Source of the DNA: Paenibacillus azoreducens | GTDB taxonomy: Bacteria; Bacillota; Bacilli; Paenibacillales; Paenibacillaceae | NCBI RefSeq assembly: GCF_021654775.1 | Contig: NZ_AP025343.1 | Coordinates: 3,873,501 to 3,937,500, forward strand | Direction of reading: 5' to 3' | Length of the DNA: 64,000 nucleotides | Shown: piece after piece, positions 58,310-64,000 of the stretch | Position numbering within the stretch: the stretch's first letter is position 1 | Layout: every line of letters begins with the position of its first letter | Position numbers and translations under genes: made by a program | Notes under the pieces: model-generated | What the model saw: the letters and a program-made list of their open reading frames with translations, nothing else | What the model was told of the DNA's origin: nothing | The model's database searches: none

Positions 58310-59059
58310 TTATTCGGTGACCATCAGAAGATTTCCGTCCGGATCATAAAACGTAAAATAAAACCGGCCATTCCGCGAGCGGATCTCCGCAATACGGCAG
58401 CCATTCTCGAACAACCTCAAATAAGCCTCGTAGATCAGCTTGGGATCATGGCGGCGGAATGCCGCAGTGACGGCGGATAACAGCTTGGCGCTCGACCCGC
58501 CTTCGTCCGGACGGGCTTTGCGAGCGGCGTCAACCGTACCCTCGGGTTCGCGTAGAGCAAGCAATCGCAGTCGTTTTCGGGCTCTGGAAAGAGCAACCTG
58601 CACGGCTCCTTCAGCCATGTTGATGCAATGCCCCGCCTCTTTGGCGGTCATTCCGAATATGTCGCACAAAAGCACGATGACAAATGGTTTGGGCGTCAGT
58701 CGGTACATCAGCTCTTCCAGCAGTTCTCGCGTGATGATAGCGTCCGGATCGGCGGGAGGAGCCGAAACCGCGGCTGAATCCAAATCTTCGAAGGATACGG
58801 ATATTTGCCTATTGCCGGAACGACAGCGGTCGATCCAAAGATTTCGGGCAGTTCGAAACAAATAGGGCTTACTTATGCTAAACCCGGTTGTATGGTCATA
58901 GCGATTCAGAACGCGGTACAAGGTCTCCTGCACCAAATCCTCGGCTTCCCACTCCTTGCCGGTCAATGACCGGCAGTATCGCAGCAATTCGGGTCGCAGT
59001 TCTATTAACATGCCGGAGAGTTCGTTTGGAAAGGAAGAAAAAGATGTTGTCATCGTCAT
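58310..59059 (-). CDS. ECF-type sigma factor with VOC-like C-terminal tail
   Basis: 249 residues. Region 2 (~22-95): LRPELLRYCRSLTGKEWEAEDLVQETLYRVLNRY ... SKPYLFRTARNLWIDRCR. Region 4 (~105-165): LLEELMYRLTPKPFVIVLLCDIFGMTAKEAGHCINMAEGAVQVALSRARKRL. The last ~45 residues, KLIYEAYLRLFENGCRIAEIRSRNGRFYFTFYDPDGNLLMV, read like the second half of a VOC domain. No anti-sigma gene is adjacent, so the tail may regulate the factor. TTGGAG precedes the ATG. The VOC genes lie just downstream. Confidence 0.82.
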   Translation of the reverse strand: MTMTTSFSSFPNELSGMLIELRPELLRYCRSLTGKEWEAEDLVQETLYRVLNRYDHTTGFSISKPYLFRTARNLWIDRCRSGNRQISVSFEDLDSAAVSAPPADPDAIITRELLEELMYRLTPKPFVIVLLCDIFGMTAKEAGHCINMAEGAVQVALSRARKRLRLLALREPEGTVDAARKARPDEGGSSAKLLSAVTAAFRRHDPKLIYEAYLRLFENGCRIAEIRSRNGRFYFTFYDPDGNLLMVTE

Positions 59060-59144
59060 TAATCCGCTCCAAGAATCAAATTGAATTTTGTTAAGAGATA
59101 CACTCTATTAAATTGATATGATTTTATCATAGAGGGGCCGCCAT

Positions 59145-59176
59145 AAAAATAGCTGTCGAGACATTCTCGACAGCTT
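59145..59176 (-). terminator. Terminator after pepF
   Basis: Stem AGCTGTCGAG/CTCGACAGCT; on the minus strand ATTTTTATGG follows. Confidence 0.72.
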
Positions 59177-59202
59177 GAGCGTGTTCAACACCGCTCTGAG
59201 AT

Positions 59203-61002
59203 TTAAAACAAGCTCTCCAACTCATCAATCAATGAACCGACATAGGCTGCAGCGCTGCGGATCGCATCCGGCTTCGACATGTCCACGCCGGCCAGCTTCA
59301 TCAAATCGAGCGGGCTCATGGAGCCGCCGGCTTTCAATGCTTCGAGCCAACGATCCACCGCAGGCTGACCTTCTTCTCGAATCAGCTTGGCAACCGCCGT
59401 CGAAGCGGAGAGGCCCGCTGCATAAGTATAAGGGTACAAGCTCATGTAGTAATGCGGCTGACGCATCCAGGTTAACTTGGCGTTTTCATCAATCACTACA
59501 CCCTCTCCCCAGAACGAAGACAGGATGTCTCCCTTCAAGCCGCATAATGTTACTGCCGTAATCGGTACATTTTTCATGGCAAGGTCATAGACCCGGCGCT
59601 GAAGCTCCCCTTCGAGCAAATGGGTAACAAAGTTGTGGTAATAAGTGCCAAGCAGTTGGGAGATCACCCAGCGGCGCATTCGCGGATCGTTGGAACGTGC
59701 CAACAGATGATCTGCAAGCAGGAGCTCGTTCATCGTTGATGGCGCTTCGATGAAGTACAGTGACGGTCTGTAGTTTGCCAAACGCTGATATTTGTCCGCG
59801 AGCATCAGATGACCGGCATGCCCCACTTCATGAGCCAATGTAAAGGCGCCTCTCATGCTGTCAGCCCAACTGATCAAAATATAGGAATGGACTCCCGGTA
59901 TGGAACTACAGAATGCCCCCGTTCTTTTCCCGGCGTTATCCGCATAATCCACCCAGCGTTTTTTAAAAACATCCGATACAATTTCACCGTATTCCGGACC
60001 CAATATGGATAAGGTTTCTTTGATCAGTTCCCCTGCTTCCTGAAAAGTAATGCCAGGACTGAAATCGGGATCAAGCGGAGCTTTCAGATCCGCAAATGTC
60101 ATCTCGTCCAATTGAAGCACCCGCTTCTTCAGAGACGCATATTTTCGCATATGTGGCGCAAGCTCTTCCTGCAGAATATCCAAAATGTTATTGTACATTT
60201 CCGGTGTCACCTGCTGCGGCGTCAAAAGCATATCCGTAACGGAATCATATCCGCGCAGTCGCGATTCAATCACTTGGCGTTTCACTTCGGTGCCGTAGGC
60301 TTCAGCAAACGTATTGCGGTATTTGTACAATGTCTCGCTAAAAACCTTAAATGAATTACGGCGCAAGTCGGTGTCCGGAGATTCAACGTATTTGTTCTCA
60401 TAGAGTGCAAACGAAACCGGAACCTCTTCCCCGCGGCTGTTTTGGGTGGACGGGAAGGTCATATCTGCCAGCTTGCCGCGTTCATAGATACGATAAGGCG
60501 CTCCCAAAACTTCGCCAAAGGAAGCAAGAACTTTTTCCGTCTCTGCCGACAGTCTGTGCGGCTTGGTCTGGAGAAGCAAATGGAGACTGCGTTCGAAGAC
60601 TTGAAGTTCGGGCTGTTCTTTAATGTACCGGTCAATCGTCCCATCTGGAAGCCCGATAATTTCGGATTTGATAAAGGAAAGTGCTGAACTCACCATAGAG
60701 GAAAGATCACGCGCTTTTGCAGCATTCATCTGATTCTCAGGATTAATGCTGTCTCCGGATTGATGCAGATAAGCATAGGCTCCTACACGGTTGATTCTGA
60801 GTTGCAGCTCTTCCTGCGCGATCAGACAGGCGAGCAGCATATCCGCTCCTTCCCCAAGTCTTCCTTCATACTTCGTGACAGAAGAGATGTCCTCCTGAAC
60901 GGCGGTCAATTCTTGTTCCCATGCCTCTTGTGTTTCAAAAAGATCCGTTAAGTTCCATGTTGTTTCGGGATCCACTTCCGCCCGGGTCAATATTTTCGGC
61001 AT
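59203..61002 (-). CDS. pepF: Oligoendopeptidase F (M3B metallopeptidase)
   Basis: 599 residues, typical of PepF, a cytoplasmic zinc peptidase that degrades short peptides. The zinc motif is HEVGHAGHLML (HExxH near residue 390), with a third ligand Glu expected in YFIEAPSTMNELLL (~417). The N-terminal half is helical with ETTWNLTDLFETQEAWEQEL and PYRIYERGKLADMTFPS. GGGAGAGG precedes the ATG. Monocistronic, with its own terminator. Confidence 0.94.
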   Translation of the reverse strand: MPKILTRAEVDPETTWNLTDLFETQEAWEQELTAVQEDISSVTKYEGRLGEGADMLLACLIAQEELQLRINRVGAYAYLHQSGDSINPENQMNAAKARDLSSMVSSALSFIKSEIIGLPDGTIDRYIKEQPELQVFERSLHLLLQTKPHRLSAETEKVLASFGEVLGAPYRIYERGKLADMTFPSTQNSRGEEVPVSFALYENKYVESPDTDLRRNSFKVFSETLYKYRNTFAEAYGTEVKRQVIESRLRGYDSVTDMLLTPQQVTPEMYNNILDILQEELAPHMRKYASLKKRVLQLDEMTFADLKAPLDPDFSPGITFQEAGELIKETLSILGPEYGEIVSDVFKKRWVDYADNAGKRTGAFCSSIPGVHSYILISWADSMRGAFTLAHEVGHAGHLMLADKYQRLANYRPSLYFIEAPSTMNELLLADHLLARSNDPRMRRWVISQLLGTYYHNFVTHLLEGELQRRVYDLAMKNVPITAVTLCGLKGDILSSFWGEGVVIDENAKLTWMRQPHYYMSLYPYTYAAGLSASTAVAKLIREEGQPAVDRWLEALKAGGSMSPLDLMKLAGVDMSKPDAIRSAAAYVGSLIDELESLF

Positions 61003-61117
61003 CTGCTATGCACCTCTCCCTTGTTATGAATTGAGCAATAAAGTTATACCAATAAATCCCATTGTAGCATAGATTCGTTTATGTTTATCCGCAAAATTTT
61101 AACTTTTGGTCGTTTTG

Positions 61118-61231
61118 TTACCCGTTTCCCTTCAGGTACATCATGCAGTTTGCGATGGGTATCATGCAGCGGTATTTATGAATGAATTACAAGAGCTTGC
61201 CGATACTTGCGGAGATTGGCTTGGACAATAA
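61118..61231 (+). pseudogene. 3' remnant of a chloramphenicol acetyltransferase (catA) gene
   Basis: 37 codons plus stop read LPVSLQVHHAVCDGYHAAVFMNELQELADTCGDWLGQ. This is the C-terminal end of type A chloramphenicol acetyltransferases, including the catalytic HHAVCDGYH motif. Upstream DNA (61032-61117) does not continue the frame, so about 170 residues are missing. It stands alone in the gap between pepF and the serine hydrolase gene. Confidence 0.82.
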
Positions 61232-61244
61232 TCTTGAACTAATG

Positions 61245-61270
61245 AAGGCCATCCTTTATGGGATGGCCTA
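61245..61270. terminator. Hairpin, possible terminator of the serine hydrolase gene
   Basis: Stem AGGCCATCC/GGATGGCCT, 25 bp beyond the stop; T-runs are weak on both sides. Confidence 0.45.
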
Positions 61271-61295
61271 TTCGTTGTGTTAACGATAAATAATA

Positions 61296-62294
61296 TCAAC
61301 TCAGCGCTCTTCTAATCACCTGAGTATAGATATCAGGATAAGACTTGCTTGAGGGGGTGGGAGTAGCTTGAATAACAGTAACCATCCGGTGCTCCGGCAG
61401 CACAATGAGTTCCTGTCCGCCATAACCTTTTGCTCCATATCCTTCGGGAGAAATCCACCACAACATCCCGTAACTGCAGCTTCCCGGAGTAGAGACAAAA
61501 GACGCTTCATGAAAAGAAGGGGTAATCGCCTGCTTCACAAATTCGGATGAAATGATCCTCTTTCCGATATACAACCCCTGATTAAGGAACAGCTGTCCAA
61601 TCTTTGCCAAATCTCTTGCGGACAGATCCGTTTGTTCCTCCCCTTTCATCATGGCATGGTAGGAGAACCCGCATGGACTCGATGGCCATTCTCCACTAAG
61701 AATTTCAAGCGGTTCATATAAATATTGGTTAACCACATCATAAGCGGTTCCGCCGTAAGCCCGGCCAATGACCGCAGAGAGGAGCATGATATCCCATTCT
61801 TTATACTGATATTTCATCCCGGGCACATGCTCCATATCGATATCGGCAATATGCGATATCCAGTCTTTGGTTCTCATCATCTGCACAACCATCGGGCAAT
61901 GATAATGCACCCCGCCGTTCCAATAGATCCCGGATGACATCGTTAGCAGATGCCGAATGGTGATATGCTTATGATAAGGATGAGTTCCTTTCGCCATTTC
62001 GGGTAAGTATGCCGCAACCGGTTCATCGAGGCTTTTGATCCATCCTTGGTCTAATGATATCCCGGCTGCGATGGAGATGATGCTTTTCCAAATGGACATA
62101 ATCCGGTTTCTGCTATTTGCATTGAATTTGTTATAATATTTCTCCAATACGATTTTGCCGTTTTTGACAACCAGTACGCTGTTTACCAAGCGGTAACGCT
62201 TTTGCTTCATATAATGATCCAGCTGTTCTAACACACTTGCATCCATTCCTTCGACTTCCGGCGTTGACTGTTCCCACTCCATGCCGCTCACCAT
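61296..62294 (-). CDS. Beta-lactamase-fold serine hydrolase (class C/esterase-like)
   Basis: 332 residues without a signal peptide, so cytoplasmic. SxxK is SIWK in NRIMSIWKSIISIAAG (~88-91). The Tyr motif is probably YKEWD in MKYQYKEWDIMLLSAVIG, and the third motif region is GYGAKGYGGQELIVLPEHRMV. This set-up resembles 6-aminohexanoate-dimer hydrolase and esterase EstB relatives rather than true beta-lactamases. The ATG (62294, or 62282) overlaps the 3' end of the UvrA-like gene, so the two are co-transcribed. Confidence 0.83.
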   Translation of the reverse strand: MVSGMEWEQSTPEVEGMDASVLEQLDHYMKQKRYRLVNSVLVVKNGKIVLEKYYNKFNANSRNRIMSIWKSIISIAAGISLDQGWIKSLDEPVAAYLPEMAKGTHPYHKHITIRHLLTMSSGIYWNGGVHYHCPMVVQMMRTKDWISHIADIDMEHVPGMKYQYKEWDIMLLSAVIGRAYGGTAYDVVNQYLYEPLEILSGEWPSSPCGFSYHAMMKGEEQTDLSARDLAKIGQLFLNQGLYIGKRIISSEFVKQAITPSFHEASFVSTPGSCSYGMLWWISPEGYGAKGYGGQELIVLPEHRMVTVIQATPTPSSKSYPDIYTQVIRRALS

Positions 62295-64000
62295 ACCTCA
62301 TTTAAATATTTCCCGATCACGGAATCCGGATGGGAAGCCAACTCCCGCGGATTGCCCTCAGCAATCACAGAACCTCCTTCGCTGCCCCCGCCTGGTCCCA
62401 TTTCAATGAGATAATCGCAGTTGGCCAGGATGGCCGGGTCATGCTCCGTGACGATGATCGTATTGCCTGCGTCCGCAAGCTCTTTCAGGAGTTCCAATAG
62501 ACGCTCGGTATCCGAAAAGGAAAGTCCAGTCGTCGGCTCGTCCAAAATATACACGTTTCCGGCACCGCTATGCTTCGCCAGCTCCTTGGCTAATTTGATC
62601 CGCTGTGCTTCTCCCCCCGAAATCGTCGGAGTCTGCTGGCCTAATGTAATATATCCCATGCCTACCCTTTCAAGAGTCGACAGGACATTCACGATCATTT
62701 TGTCATATGCCACAGAATCCTTACGTCCAAAAAAGGTAACCGCCTCGCTTACGCTCATCGCCATCATGTCTTTAATATTTTTGCCGTCCAGCTTCACGGT
62801 CATCGCTTCTTCCACATAACCCGTTCCCCCGCATGCTTCGCACTCCTGCTCAATAAAATTGCCAAAACCGACATGATACTGTGTATAACCATCGCCTTTG
62901 CAAGTCGGGCACCCGCCTTCGGAATTTACCGAAAACAAACCGGGAGTGTATCCCCGCTCTTGTGAATCAGGGGTTTTGGCCAGGCTGGCGCGGATCCGAT
63001 CCATAACTCCTGTATAAGTGGCTGGGCAGGAAGTGCGGCTTCTGCCAATAGGTCTCTGGTCAACAACTATACATTTGCGGACATGTTCAGCACCGGACAG
63101 TTCAGCCCTATCATCAATCAATGGCAAACTACCATCATTTTCAAAAACCATTTTGTTTTGGAGCATCTGTTTGAGCTTTGGAACAAGCGTATCCTGAATC
63201 AGGCTGGATTTACCGCTGCCGGAAACGCCGGCAATGCCCACGAATAACCCGATAGGAATCGATACCGTAACATCTCGCAAATTATGCAGATTTGCATGCT
63301 TTAAGATCAGCATTTTGCTGCGGTCGACCGGCTTATAGCTTTTTTTCGCTGCTAATCTCTTGCTCCCCGCCAGAAAAGGGGCCGTTTTGGACAAGGTACA
63401 CGACATAAACTCTTGCAGTGTTCCCTGGAAAATACGCTCTCCTCCGTTTCTTCCTGCTTCCGGGCCAAGATCGATGATATAATCCGCCGCTTCCATAAAA
63501 TGCTTGTCATGCTCAACGGCGACCACCGTATTCCCTCGTTCCACAAGATGGCGGATGATTCGGATCAGCGATTCCTTTTCCGCTTCATGCAGTCCTATAG
63601 TTGGCTCGTCAAAAATAAATATAATCGAATCTAGTTCAGCAATAATGAAAGAAGCCAAAAACAAGCGCTGGATTTCTCCACCTGAAAGACTCGGTACTTG
63701 CCTTGATAGTGACAAATGATACAGACCGATGTCGACCAAACATTGAAGTTTAGTCACGATCTCCCGTATCAAATGCTGTCCTGATACATTTTGCAGCTGA
63801 TTTAGTAAAAATGAGAGAAGATCCTTAATGTACATTTGCTCAAGGTCCGTGATCGTTTTGCCGCCTATCCGCGTATGCATTGCTTGTTCGCCAAGACAGC
63901 TGCCTCCGCATTTGGGACAGGTGATATGCTCCGCCTTGATTCCCCATAAAATAATTTCTTTATCTTCCGAGTTATGCCGCATGTTCTTACTTGTATAGTG
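62288..64000 (-). CDS. UvrA-like ABC ATPase (UvrA2/drug-resistance type), 5' end beyond window
   Basis: 571 or more residues; the frame is open to the right edge, so the N-terminal Walker A is outside. Visible are a zinc module CPKCGGSCLG, ABC signature 1 SLSGGEIQRLFLAS, Walker B 1 IFIFDEPTIGLHEAE, Walker A 2 AGVSGSGKSSLIQD, zinc finger CPTCKGDGYTQYHVGF...CEACGGTGY, signature 2 TISGGEAQRIKLAKEL and Walker B 2 VYILDEPTTGLSFSD. An ATG at 63982 is internal. The spacing after the first zinc module suggests a shorter UvrA2-type protein, some of which protect against DNA-binding drugs; the true repair UvrA cannot be excluded. Confidence 0.85.
   Translation of the reverse strand, partial: HYTSKNMRHNSEDKEIILWGIKAEHITCPKCGGSCLGEQAMHTRIGGKTITDLEQMYIKDLLSFLLNQLQNVSGQHLIREIVTKLQCLVDIGLYHLSLSRQVPSLSGGEIQRLFLASFIIAELDSIIFIFDEPTIGLHEAEKESLIRIIRHLVERGNTVVAVEHDKHFMEAADYIIDLGPEAGRNGGERIFQGTLQEFMSCTLSKTAPFLAGSKRLAAKKSYKPVDRSKMLILKHANLHNLRDVTVSIPIGLFVGIAGVSGSGKSSLIQDTLVPKLKQMLQNKMVFENDGSLPLIDDRAELSGAEHVRKCIVVDQRPIGRSRTSCPATYTGVMDRIRASLAKTPDSQERGYTPGLFSVNSEGGCPTCKGDGYTQYHVGFGNFIEQECEACGGTGYVEEAMTVKLDGKNIKDMMAMSVSEAVTFFGRKDSVAYDKMIVNVLSTLERVGMGYITLGQQTPTISGGEAQRIKLAKELAKHSGAGNVYILDEPTTGLSFSDTERLLELLKELADAGNTIIVTEHDPAILANCDYLIEMGPGGGSEGGSVIAEGNPRELASHPDSVIGKYLNEVW

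Overview
The window looks like chromosomal DNA of a Firmicute of the Paenibacillaceae, most likely Paenibacillus or a close relative. The reasons are moderate GC content, strong AGGAGG-type ribosome binding sites, TTGACA/TATAAT promoters, many T-tailed hairpin terminators, a copper-amine-oxidase-N stalk protein, Bacillus-type genes (yhfS/yhfT/bioY, yurR, ydhK) and families typical of soil Bacillales. No rRNA, tRNA, CRISPR array or phage block was seen. The genus is an inference from gene content. The left edge cuts an ECF transporter ATPase and the right edge cuts a UvrA-like ATPase.

Layout. 0-5.5 kb: a leftward operon bioY - acyl-CoA ligase - thiolase - two MaoC/hot-dog proteins - SDR - ECF ATPase, headed by a promoter that overlaps a clear BirA-type operator. 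The SDR is frameshifted and the thiolase lacks one catalytic Cys. 5.6-9.1 kb: TetR-GNAT operon, then an IS608-type IS200/IS605 element (tnpA+tnpB) that splits a small gene; rejoining the flanks restores the reading frame. 9.2-11.4 kb: MFS efflux pump and MarR regulator sharing three copies of one operator-like palindrome. 11.6-21.6 kb: scattered genes (orphan colicin-type immunity protein, hydrolase, GNATs, VOC protein, phosphodiesterase, FAD oxidase, chemoreceptor, ArsB/NhaD-type transporter).

21.7-41.8 kb is the accessory core and the most interesting part. Three BlaI/MecI-type repressor + BlaR1/MecR1-type M56 membrane peptidase pairs alternate with secreted proteins. The outer domain of each M56 protein is not a penicillin-binding domain; it is a copy of the same domain that makes up the neighbouring secreted proteins. 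Seven transcription units (three blaI-M56 operons, four secreted-protein units) carry the same promoter: TTGACA, 17 bp, TAGNAT, with two BlaI-like dyads. I infer a self-amplified sensing system in which sensor and induced product share one ligand-binding domain, as BlaR1 and beta-lactamases do, but for an unknown ligand. Three more secreted paralogues without these operators, two decayed gene fragments, a dispersed 51-bp-period repeat and an IS256-type element lie in the same array.

42-53.6 kb: VanW protein, amino-acid permease, then a Bce-like antimicrobial-peptide module (serine hydrolase, ABC permease lacking the usual large outer loop, ABC ATPase, intramembrane-sensing kinase, response regulator with an in-frame stop), an Mrr-like membrane nuclease, an LCP ligase, a phosphotransferase and a small MITE-like repeat with perfect 15-bp ends. 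53.9-64 kb: basic amino-acid antiporter, YdhK-like lipoprotein, a free-standing thermolysin-type propeptide, VOC proteins beside an ECF sigma factor with a VOC-like tail, PepF, a remnant of a chloramphenicol acetyltransferase gene, a beta-lactamase-fold hydrolase and a UvrA-like ATPase.

Several genes carry single-base lesions (SDR, response regulator, a small gene at 53.4 kb, tnpA active site, thiolase active site). Either the locus is decaying or some are assembly errors; read-level data would decide.
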